The translations under genes and the position numbers were made by a program. A stretch of 64,000 nt of DNA from DASXQK01 sp963757155. GTDB taxonomy: Bacteria; Pseudomonadota; Alphaproteobacteria; Dongiales; Dongiaceae. The stretch spans positions 186,001-250,000 of the forward strand of contig CAVWQS010000009.1 in the NCBI GenBank assembly GCA_963757155.1. Direction: 5' to 3'. A model generated the notes under the pieces. That model was not told the origin of the DNA. It worked only from the letters and a program-made list of their open reading frames with translations, and ran no database searches. Shown here piece after piece: positions 17,667-24,954 of the stretch (its first letter is position 1; every line of letters starts with the position of its first letter).

Positions 17667-18647
17667 ATGCTCCACGACCAATCCAAGCCCTTCCGGGGCG
17701 TGGACCCCTGGCGCGAGCAGTACTTCGAGAACGAGCCGGTGCCCGAGGGGGTGGTCATTCCCGTCGACGAGGTCTCCGCCTGGGCCCTCTATCCGAATTT
17801 CCGCTGGGTCCATAACAAGCTCCTGATCTGCGAGACCCAGGGGCTGCCCCATGGGCCGCATGGCACGATCCCCACCGAATATCCGGTCTATTCCAAGCCC
17901 ATCTACAACATGCGGGGCATGGGGACCGGCGGGCGGGTGATTCAGGACGAGGCCGAATATGCCGCCTCGCTGCAGCCCGGGCATCTCTGGATGCCCCTTT
18001 TCACCGGCGCCCATGTCTCAACCGATGTGGCCATGGAGAATGGCCGACCGCGGTGGTGGCGCCATACCACCGGCAAGCATGCGCCGGCCGAGGGGACTTT
18101 CGACTATTGGACGGTGCATGCGGGCTCCGACCCGGCGCTGGAAGCCTATCTTGGCGGTTGGCTGAAGAAGTACCTCCAGGGCTTCACAGGGATCGTCAAT
18201 ATCGAGACCATCGGCGGGCGCATGCTGGAATGCCATCTGCGGATGGCGGAGCAATGGCTGGATCTGAACGGTCCGGGCTGGCTGACCGCGGTGGTCAAGC
18301 TCTATGCCGAGGGAGTCTGGAAATTCGCCGATGTCCGTCGCGAAGGCTACAGCGTCGTGCTGTTCGGCGATCATGACCGGCGCTGGACCATCGATCGCGC
18401 CGCGGTCGCCCAGCTCCTTCGCCGGCCAGGGATCTCTTCGATCCAAATCACCTTCGACGAGACGGTGGCGCCAGAGCACCATGCCATGCCGCCCGGCGGC
18501 TTTCGTCTCGCCATCATCAATTGCTGGGACCTGGACGCCGGCAAAGAGGTCCGCGAAGAGCTGCGCCGCCTGTTCAAGCCGGCCGGCAACGCGCCGGCGC
18601 AAGGCGCCATGCCCGTCTGGCGCAAGACCGCGAGTTCTTCGATCTAG
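17667..18647 (+). CDS. Hypothetical protein, possible ATP-grasp-like C-terminal half
   Basis: 326 residues, cytosolic by composition, no signal peptide. I do not recognise the family. The segment GFTGIVNIETIGGRMLECHLRM (about residues 170-191) looks like the ATP-grasp strand pair that ends in a glutamate (G..NIE....G..LE.H.R), which would place the catalytic metal ligands there, but the N-terminal half shows no clear ATP-grasp lid. Also notable are a His-rich GLPHGPHG and WWRHTTGKHAP. Stands alone, 175 nt downstream of the oxygenase gene, with only a weak GAGG ribosome site. Confidence 0.6.
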   Translation: MLHDQSKPFRGVDPWREQYFENEPVPEGVVIPVDEVSAWALYPNFRWVHNKLLICETQGLPHGPHGTIPTEYPVYSKPIYNMRGMGTGGRVIQDEAEYAASLQPGHLWMPLFTGAHVSTDVAMENGRPRWWRHTTGKHAPAEGTFDYWTVHAGSDPALEAYLGGWLKKYLQGFTGIVNIETIGGRMLECHLRMAEQWLDLNGPGWLTAVVKLYAEGVWKFADVRREGYSVVLFGDHDRRWTIDRAAVAQLLRRPGISSIQITFDETVAPEHHAMPPGGFRLAIINCWDLDAGKEVREELRRLFKPAGNAPAQGAMPVWRKTASSSI

Positions 18648-18665
18648 CCCCCGAAGGGCGCGCGC

Positions 18666-18998
18666 TCACATCCCTCTTGCATCATTCCCGCGAAGGCGGG
18701 AATCCAGGGCCGTATACGGATCGGTCTCCGGCCAGTAATCGGGATCGCTCTCGGATGTGCGATGGCTGGACCGGGTTGTCTGCGGAATCTCGCTGGGCGG
18801 CGAGTCGCCCGGCGGCATTTCGCCCGGCGAAGGCGATGGTGGAAACTCCTGAGGTATGGTGTCGGGCGGCGGATCGCGCTCCGGCGGGAGCTCCGCTGGC
18901 GGAGTCTCCGGCGGCAGCTCGTCGGGCGCAGGCTCCCGGGGAAGATCCCCCGGCGGCTGCTTTGGATCGGCTGCCGCGCGGCGACTTATGCTGCTCAT
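18666..18998 (-). CDS. Small proline-rich protein whose C-terminus is encoded by a repeat element
   Basis: 110 residues, rich in Pro, Glu and Asp with a loose repeat of the form (E)xPP(x)E: DELPPETPPAELPPERDPPPD. No signal or membrane segment; probably disordered. The last ~14 residues (ALDSRLRGNDARGM) are the translation of a CGTCATTCCCGC-family repeat half, so the original stop may have been lost when the repeat landed there. It begins 2 nt after the stop of the small membrane protein gene at 19001 and is probably co-transcribed with it. Confidence 0.5.
   Translation of the reverse strand: MSSISRRAAADPKQPPGDLPREPAPDELPPETPPAELPPERDPPPDTIPQEFPPSPSPGEMPPGDSPPSEIPQTTRSSHRTSESDPDYWPETDPYTALDSRLRGNDARGM
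18682..18716. repeat. Half copy of the CGTCATTCCCGC palindromic repeat
   Basis: Single arm TCATTCCCGCGAAGGCGGGAATCCAGGGC followed by GCCGTATAC, the same border sequence type seen in the complete copy at 1492. It overlaps the 3' end of the proline-rich protein gene and supplies its last codons. Confidence 0.75.
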
Positions 18999-19000
18999 GG

Positions 19001-19204
19001 CTAGAGGCGCTGCACGACCCAGGCGAGAGCGAAGCCAATGATCACCAGGGACATGGAGACTATGAGGACATAGCGCATGACGCCCAGCTTGATGCCAGAT
19101 TTCGCATCCATGCCGGAGACGACACGCTTGTCTTCAGGCCTTGCGCCGTCGCCAGCCCGCGCCTCTCGACCACTCATGATTCGACCGCCGGTGTTGTAAG
19201 CCAT
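19001..19204 (-). CDS. Small single-pass membrane protein
   Basis: 67 residues with a hydrophilic N-terminal part and one hydrophobic helix (VMRYVLIVSMSLVIIGFALAW, residues ~43-63) close to the C-terminus, which suggests a tail-anchored inner-membrane protein. A good ribosome site, AGAGAGG, lies 5 nt before the ATG. No family recognised. It heads a two-gene unit with the proline-rich protein. Confidence 0.6.
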   Translation of the reverse strand: MAYNTGGRIMSGREARAGDGARPEDKRVVSGMDAKSGIKLGVMRYVLIVSMSLVIIGFALAWVVQRL

Positions 19205-19284
19205 CGTAACCTCTCTTCTGCGGCGGCGATTGCGCTGCTGCGAACCGCTCCCGCCGTTTGGTGAAATTTCGCTTTGGAGCCGCG

Positions 19285-19665
19285 TCAGATCCAGTAGGGC
19301 GGGACCTTGTAGTAGTCGTAGACGCGGCGACCCCAGGCCTCATCGGCCCAATTGGTCCGACCCTCCTCATAGACCGGCGCACCCTCGAGGACGTCGGGAT
19401 CGAGATCGACCACATAGCTGTCTAGCGTCGGATCGAATTCGAGCAGATCCCAGGGCAGCGGATAACGGCTCTTGCCGAAGCCCAGCACGCCGCCGAAGGA
19501 CATGACGGCATAGGCCACACGGCCTGAGGGTTTGTCGATCATGACATTCTCAATGGAGCCGATGCGCTCGCCGGCAGCGTTGGAAACCGGGGTTCCCTGA
19601 ACCTTGTCGGCGGCAATCAACCGGCCGATTTCCTTCTGCTTCAGCGTCTCATTGCTCGTTGCCAT
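19285..19665 (-). CDS. PRC-barrel domain protein
   Basis: 126 residues. The PRC-barrel beta-fold is seen at residues ~14-80: LIAADKVQGTPVSNAAGERIGSIENVMIDK, followed by VAYAVMSFGGVLGFGKSRYPLPW. Such stand-alone PRC-barrel proteins in Alphaproteobacteria are soluble and often stress- or envelope-associated; precise role unknown. Ribosome site GGGAGAG before the ATG. Its small neighbours on the same strand suggest a stress or envelope gene patch. Confidence 0.88.
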   Translation of the reverse strand: MATSNETLKQKEIGRLIAADKVQGTPVSNAAGERIGSIENVMIDKPSGRVAYAVMSFGGVLGFGKSRYPLPWDLLEFDPTLDSYVVDLDPDVLEGAPVYEEGRTNWADEAWGRRVYDYYKVPPYWI

Positions 19666-19795
19666 GGGTACTCTCCCGTGAAATGGCTGGTGGAACTACA
19701 TGTTCGTATCGCTCGCTTGGGTAACGCCATCATCGGGCCGAAGTTCCGATCCGGCCGAGACGCGCGATCGGCCTCCACGGGAGGTCAGCGAGAGG

Positions 19796-19957
19796 TCAGC
19801 TCAGCGAGGCCGCGAGAATTCCCAGCGCCATGACGGCAATGGCCATGGCCAGATAGGCGAGCGCGGCCATGGAAAAGCTTGGCCCTGGAAGCGGGACGGC
19901 TTGGGCCTTGCTGCGCATCGAGGGAGCGGATCGACGCTCCTGGGAGGGGTGGATCAT
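19796..19957 (-). CDS. Very small membrane protein (uncertain)
   Basis: 53 residues from the ATG at 19957. A hydrophilic Arg/Ser/Pro-rich first half is followed by one C-terminal hydrophobic helix (AALAYLAMAIAVMALGILAASL). The layout resembles the 67-residue protein at 19001. Only a weak AGGA lies 9 nt upstream, and I know of no homologue, so this may be spurious. Confidence 0.35.
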   Translation of the reverse strand: MIHPSQERRSAPSMRSKAQAVPLPGPSFSMAALAYLAMAIAVMALGILAASLS

Positions 19958-20195
19958 GGAGTCGTTCCTATCCTGGACTCCTCGCCACCCCCGGCGAGCG
20001 TTCATTGCGACTCCCTAACACCAGACCGCGGTTTCGGTTGCAGAAAGAAGCTTTGGCCCATATCCGTCGCCTTTTGCGCCGAATCCGTCGCCTCGGATCA
20101 AAGCCGCCAAGGATCATTGGCCCCTGAAGAATTTCCCCGCTAGGCTGCCCGGCGATCGAGCATCAAGTCCCATCGCCCGCGCATGAAATCCAGGC

Positions 20196-21068
20196 ATGAA
20201 ACCCGTCGACGTCGCGATCGCCATTGCCGTGCAGATCCTCTGGGCCGTGGGCTTCACCCTTGGCAAGCCGGTGGTGGAGCATTTCCCGCCGATGCTGATG
20301 ATGGCGATGACCTATGGGGTCACCGCCCTCTGCCTGGTGCGTTATATCCGTGGCATCGCCACGCCCTTCTGGCGCCTCTTCCTGTTGACCGCCTTCATCG
20401 CGCCGATCCAGGCCTATCTGATCTTTTCCGGCCTCAAGGGGCTGCCGGCCTCGACGGCCATGCTCGTGCTGCAGGTCCAGGCACCCTTCACCGTGCTCTT
20501 CGGCTGGCTGCTGCTGGGCGAGCGTCCCTCGCTCCTGCGGCTCGGCGGCATGACAATCTCCCTCTTGGGGGTGGTCATCGTCGCCGGGGCGCCCGAGGCG
20601 GCCTCCTCCTGGTGGCCGGTGCTGCTGGTGATCGCCGGCGGTGCCTGCTGGTCGGCGGGGCAGGCCGCCGCTCGCGGCAAGGTGCTGGACAACGGTCCCA
20701 CCTTGACCGCGGGATTTGCGATCTGCGCCGTCCCTCAGGCCCTGATCGCCTCGCTCCTTTTCGAGCATGGCCAGATCGAGGCCATTACCTCGGCCAGCCT
20801 GGGGCTCTGGGGCATCTTCCTGGCCTTCGCCCTTTGCGGCTTCGTCATCGCCTATTCCCTCTGGTACGGACTCCTCCGGCGCTACCGCGTCGATCAGGTC
20901 ATCCCCTTCACCTTGCTGATGCCCATCGTCGGCGTGGTTTCCGGCGGCGTCATGCTCGGCGAGAATGTGTCGGCGATGGAGCTCCTCGGCGGGGCCGTCA
21001 TCCTGGCAGGGCTGTCGCTCGTCATCTGGTCGAAGGCGCCGCCACCCTCGCTGCGGCTCTCCTCATGA
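20196..21068 (+). CDS. EamA/DMT-superfamily transporter
   Basis: 290 residues with ten hydrophobic helices arranged as two EamA repeats (roughly 8-133 and 145-280). Repeat hallmarks are seen: LQVQAPFTVLFGWLLLGERPS at the end of the first half and FTLLMPIVGVVSGGVMLGE in the second. Such proteins mostly export amino acids or metabolites. Overlap is absent, but the next gene starts 26 nt later, so it is probably co-transcribed with the MttB-like methyltransferase. Confidence 0.9.
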   Translation: MKPVDVAIAIAVQILWAVGFTLGKPVVEHFPPMLMMAMTYGVTALCLVRYIRGIATPFWRLFLLTAFIAPIQAYLIFSGLKGLPASTAMLVLQVQAPFTVLFGWLLLGERPSLLRLGGMTISLLGVVIVAGAPEAASSWWPVLLVIAGGACWSAGQAAARGKVLDNGPTLTAGFAICAVPQALIASLLFEHGQIEAITSASLGLWGIFLAFALCGFVIAYSLWYGLLRRYRVDQVIPFTLLMPIVGVVSGGVMLGENVSAMELLGGAVILAGLSLVIWSKAPPPSLRLSS

Positions 21069-21093
21069 GACAGCCAAGACGGCAGGGCATGCC

Positions 21094-22482
21094 ATGACCG
21101 GCGTGCCGCAGCCGGCCTGGCGCCAGATCGCCAACCCCTTCACCCCCATCGAGGTCATCGAGCCCGAGCAGCTCGAGCGCATCCACGACGCCTCGATGCG
21201 GATCCTGGAGAATTTCGGCCTCGAGATCCTGAACGCCGAGGCGCTCGATATCCTGGCCGCCCATGGCGCGGCCATCGATCGCTCCAATAGCCGCGTGCGC
21301 CTCGACCGGGGGCTGGTGCTGGAGCATGTCGCCAAGGCGCCGCGCAGCTTCACGCTCCATGCCCGCAATCCCGCCCATGATCTCCGCATCGGCGATAACA
21401 ACATCAACTTCATTCTGACTTCGGGCCCGCCCAATTGCGCCGATCTCGACCGGGGCCGCCGGCCGGGAAATTTCGCGGACCTCAGCAATTTCATCAAGCT
21501 GGCCCAGAGCCTCAACATCCTGCATGGGCTGGTGGGATTTCCCATCGCCCCGATCGATGTCCCCGTCCCGACGCGACATCTCGACGGTCACTATCTGCAC
21601 ACGACCCTGACGGACAAGATCTGGGGGCCGAGCTGCATCGGCGCCGAGCGGGTCGTCGACGGATTCGAGATCAGCCGGCTCAGCCGCGGCCTCGACGAGG
21701 CGGAAATGCGGCGCCAACCGGGGCTGGCCAGCGTCGTCAACACCAACTCGCCGCTGCGCGTCGACGGCCCGATGCTGGACGGGCTCATGACCATGGCGCG
21801 CTTCGGCCAATGCGTGATCGTCACGCCCTTCACCTTGGCCGGCGCCATGAGCCCGATCACCTTGGCCGGCGCGCTGGCGCAGCAAAACGCCGAGGCGCTG
21901 GGCGTCATCGCCTTCCTGCAGATGGTGGCCCCGGGGAGCCCTTGCATGTATGGCGGCTTCACCTCGAATGTGGATATGAAGAGCGGAGCGCCGGCTTTCG
22001 GCACGCCGGAGTTCGCCCGCGCGGCACTCGCCGGCGGCCAGCTCGCGCGGCGCTATGGCCTGCCCTATCGCTCGAGCAATTGCTGCAGCGCCAATGTGGT
22101 GGATGCCCAGGCCGCCTATGAATCCCAGATGGCGATCTGGGGCTCGGTCATGGGCTATTCGAACTATCTCCTCCATAGCGTGGGCTGGCTCGAGGGCGGG
22201 CTGGTCGCCTCCTTCGAGAAGGCGATCCTGGACGCCGAGATGCTGCAGGACATGGCGGCGATGCTGATGCCGCTGCCGGGCGGGGTGGATCCGGCCGTGC
22301 TCGACTGGCGCCAGGGCCGCCGGCATGGCGAGGACGAACCGCCCGCCCAGCAGCGCGCCAATCGCGTCTGGAAGCAGCTCCTCGCCGAATACGAAGCCCC
22401 CTATCTCGAGCCCGCGCGGCGCGAGGCCATCGAGGATTACATTGCCCGACGTAAGAGCGAAGGCGGGGTCAAGGCGGCGTAA
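21094..22482 (+). CDS. Trimethylamine methyltransferase family (MttB/MtgB-like) protein, non-pyrrolysine
   Basis: 462 residues, the full family length. The start is the ATG at 21094 (MTGVPQPAW). Seen: IHDASMRILENFGLEIL at the N-terminus, the TIM-barrel core, FTLAGAMSPITLAGALAQQNAEALG and PCMYGGFTSNVDMKSGAPAFGTPE. No in-frame UAG occurs, so it belongs to the non-pyrrolysine branch whose characterised members demethylate glycine betaine or related quaternary amines onto a corrinoid protein. No corrinoid protein or activase gene lies nearby. Function in an apparently aerobic heterotroph therefore remains open. Confidence 0.85.
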   Translation: MTGVPQPAWRQIANPFTPIEVIEPEQLERIHDASMRILENFGLEILNAEALDILAAHGAAIDRSNSRVRLDRGLVLEHVAKAPRSFTLHARNPAHDLRIGDNNINFILTSGPPNCADLDRGRRPGNFADLSNFIKLAQSLNILHGLVGFPIAPIDVPVPTRHLDGHYLHTTLTDKIWGPSCIGAERVVDGFEISRLSRGLDEAEMRRQPGLASVVNTNSPLRVDGPMLDGLMTMARFGQCVIVTPFTLAGAMSPITLAGALAQQNAEALGVIAFLQMVAPGSPCMYGGFTSNVDMKSGAPAFGTPEFARAALAGGQLARRYGLPYRSSNCCSANVVDAQAAYESQMAIWGSVMGYSNYLLHSVGWLEGGLVASFEKAILDAEMLQDMAAMLMPLPGGVDPAVLDWRQGRRHGEDEPPAQQRANRVWKQLLAEYEAPYLEPARREAIEDYIARRKSEGGVKAA

Positions 22483-22492
22483 AATTCTTTCT

Positions 22493-22775
22493 CGTCATTC
22501 CCGCGAAAGCGCTAGTGCACGGACATAACTCGCTGAACGCTGCCGTTCCTTTCTTCCCCCTCCCCCTGCGGGCCGTCAGGCCCGCGCTTTGACGGGGGAG
22601 GGCCGGGGTGGGGGTGGCCGTATTCCCAACAATGCAATCGATGCAGCGCGGGCTCATCACGAGCGCAGACGCGGATCCCACCCCCCACCCTAACCCTCCC
22701 CCGCAAGGGGGGAGGGGATACAGAGGAAGGCGGGTCGACTTATGCACATAGCCTAGCGAGAAAGCGGGAATGACG
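22493..22775. repeat. MITE-like inverted-repeat element inserted within a CGTCATTCCCGC palindrome
   Basis: The palindrome is split: CGTCATTCCCGCGAAAGCG at 22493-22511 and GAAAGCGGGAATGACG ending at 22775. Between them lies ~245 nt bounded by CGCTAG and CTAGCG. Inside, two GC-rich segments are inverted copies (GGGGGAGGGCCGGGGTGGGG against CCACCCTAACCCTCCCCC), separated by ~60 nt without coding signal. The structure is that of a small non-autonomous element that landed in an older repeat. This fills the 322-nt gap between the MttB-like and MmyB-type genes; no gene is seen in it. Confidence 0.7.
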
Positions 22776-22804
22776 AATATAGGGAGCAGCGCTACAGCCC
22801 GGCG

Positions 22805-23608
22805 TTAAGAACCTTGAACGGGGATGTAGACGACGATCCGCAGATCGGGCAGCCCCTCGGGCATCATCGTGTAATGTTGAAAGACCGTCGCCCCCTGCCG
22901 CGGGGACGAAAAATGGGTCACGCCTTCGCCGAGATCGCTGACGTCATGCTCCGCCCAGAGCCGGCGAAAATCCGCGCTGATCGAGGTGAGCTCGAAAATG
23001 AGGGCGGCGAAGCCCTCGGAATCGGCGGCTTGAGCGGCGTTCAGCCTGAGCTTCGCGATCAGGCCGCGCGCGTCGACCTCCCAGTTCTTGATGGTCCGGC
23101 GGTAGTGAGAGCGTGTGAACAGCAGCCGGATGACATTCCTCTGCTCCGGCGCGATCGACGCGAAATCGCCGAACATGCGGGTGTTCGCCATGTTCCAGGC
23201 GATCACATCGAATTGGTTATTCCGGGCATAGGCCGGTTTGTCGATGGCATCGAGAATGATCTGCAGGCGCTCCGGCGCGCTCGGCATCGCAGCGGCGCGA
23301 GGAAGCGGGGGTGCCCGATGCTGCGCAAGGGCGAAGAGATGAGCGCGTTCCGCCGGCGTGAGCTTCAGGGTGCGCGCCAGATTCTCGAGGAAGGCAGTCG
23401 AGACCTGTATCTCCCGCCCCTGTTCCAGCCATGTGTACCAGGTGAGGCCGACACCCGCGAGGGCGGCCACCTCTTCTCGCCGCAGCCCGCGAATCCGGCG
23501 GCCCTCGCCGGCGGGTAGCCCAACATCCCTCGGCGAGAGGCGAGCGCGACGAGTTTTCAGGAATTCCGACAATTCCTGGCGCGCGCCGCCTTCAAGCGCC
23601 CGCTTCAT
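22805..23608 (-). CDS. XRE-family regulator with MmyB-like ligand domain
   Basis: 267 residues from the ATG at 23608. N-terminal helix-turn-helix: ELSEFLKTRRARLSP, then GLRREEVAALAGVGLTWYTWLEQGR (around residues 40-65), followed by a C-terminal MmyB-type sensor with RNNQFDVIAWNMANTRMF and NVIRLLFTRSHYRRTIKNWE. The MmyB domain binds hydrophobic ligands. It is divergent from the MFS exporter at 23728, the usual arrangement for a local repressor of a drug or metabolite efflux gene. Confidence 0.88.
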   Translation of the reverse strand: MKRALEGGARQELSEFLKTRRARLSPRDVGLPAGEGRRIRGLRREEVAALAGVGLTWYTWLEQGREIQVSTAFLENLARTLKLTPAERAHLFALAQHRAPPLPRAAAMPSAPERLQIILDAIDKPAYARNNQFDVIAWNMANTRMFGDFASIAPEQRNVIRLLFTRSHYRRTIKNWEVDARGLIAKLRLNAAQAADSEGFAALIFELTSISADFRRLWAEHDVSDLGEGVTHFSSPRQGATVFQHYTMMPEGLPDLRIVVYIPVQGS

Positions 23609-23622
23609 TTTCACGGTCCTAT

Positions 23623-23633
23623 TACTAAAAGTA
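23623..23633. promoter_or_regulatory. Candidate operator TACT-AAA-AGTA between MmyB-type regulator and MFS exporter
   Basis: An 11-bp perfect dyad lies in the 119-nt divergent region, 15 nt upstream of the regulator's start codon, in one of the few AT-rich spots nearby. Its position suits autoregulation. Short dyads arise by chance, so support is modest. Confidence 0.35.
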
Positions 23634-23727
23634 CCAGCACAATTTCTCCGCTCCTCGATCGCGACCCTTCCTAACATATTGCCCCGCACCCCGTAAGCGC
23701 ACCCGCGTAGGGAATGGCGGAGACGAC

Positions 23728-24920
23728 ATGTTCATCATCGCGGTTCTCTGGACGGCCTTCTTCGTCATCAATTTCAACATCGCCATGATGATCCCGCTCC
23801 TGCCCTTCATTCAGCGGGATATCGGCCTTTCGCCTGCCGAGGCGGGGATGGTGCTGGCCGTCTTTCCCGTCGTCGCCCTGGTCAGCAATCTTGCGCTGGG
23901 GCCATTCATCGATCGATTCGGCCGCAAACGATTTATCGTCGCCGGCGCGGCGGTCTGCGCAGCGTTACTCCTCCTGACGGCTGCGGCCGGGAGCTGGCTC
24001 CCCGTCGCCCTCGGCCGGGCGGCCACGGGGCTGTTCATGCCGATGATCGGCGCTTGCGTCTTTGCGGCCATCGCCGACTATATTCCCGCACCGGATCGCG
24101 CCCGCGTCGCGGGCTATGTCACGTCGGCCGCACCCATTGCCTTCCTGGTCTCCATGTCCATGGGAGTCCTGCTGGGCGGGCTGCTCTCCTGGCGGCTGCC
24201 GCTGATCCTGCTCGCCGCAATCTGCCTGGCCTTGGCGGTCGCGGCCTGGACCTTGCCTCCCACCAGCCCTGAGGCGCTGTCGAGCACCCCGATCTCCGGA
24301 CGTAGCTATCGCGAGCGCTTGCTGTCCCTCTCCTTGGATGCGGGCACCCGGCTCCTCCTGCTCGCCTATTTCTGCTGGTCCGTGGGAATGTTCGTCTTCC
24401 TCGGGCTCTATCCGAGCTGGCTGGTGCAACATGGCCTTGCCGGCCAGGGCGCGGGAACGATCGGCCTCATGCTCCTTCTCGGCGAGATCGGCGGGCTGGT
24501 CGGGGCCCTCCTCTCCGGCCGGCTCGCCCGATTTTTCGCCATCCTCTCACGCTGTGCGCGGCTGCATCGCTCGTCATCTCGATGATCGTGCTGGCGATCC
24601 CCTTCGGCACGGCGCTTCCGATCTTTCAGGCGATTGCCTACGCGATCTTCGCCTTCGGCCGTGACCTGATGCTGGCCCTGATACTGGGGGGCGCGATGCT
24701 TCTCGTTTCGGCGTCCCAAAGAGGCAGCTTGAACGCCACCCTCAACGCCGTCTACCAGACCGGTGCGACCCTCGGGGGATTTGCCAGCGCCTGGCTCTAC
24801 GGGTTTCGCGCGGATTTCACGGCCAATGTCGTCGTCGCCTCCGCCGTCTTCGCGGCCTCTGCCGTGATGCTGTGGAGCATCACGAGGATCAAGATCCCTG
24901 CGGCGCGTACCGTCGGCTGA
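23728..24920 (+). CDS. MFS transporter (drug/metabolite exporter type), one frame shift
   Basis: About 397 residues with 12 hydrophobic segments. The first frame gives helices 1-8 with the MFS loop motif LGPFIDRFGRKRFIV between helices 2 and 3. After RLARFFAIL near 24552 the frame breaks; the remaining helices (VLAIPFGTALPIFQAIAY, GGAMLLVSASQRG) are in the frame ending at 24920. Restoration needs one base added, unlike most other breaks in this window. Divergent from its probable MmyB-type regulator. Substrate unknown. Confidence 0.85.
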
Positions 24921-24954
24921 TCCGCGGCACGGCGATGCTGCATACCGCGCGCGC

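Noticed and set aside
21094..22482. Pyrrolysine (UAG read-through) in the MttB-like gene
   Set aside because: There is no in-frame amber codon; the frame is continuous to its normal end.
22469..22747. A small minus-strand protein gene of ~92 residues in the repeat region
   Set aside because: It is translated from the inverted-repeat element (Pro/Gly-rich GC blocks) and has no coding pattern.
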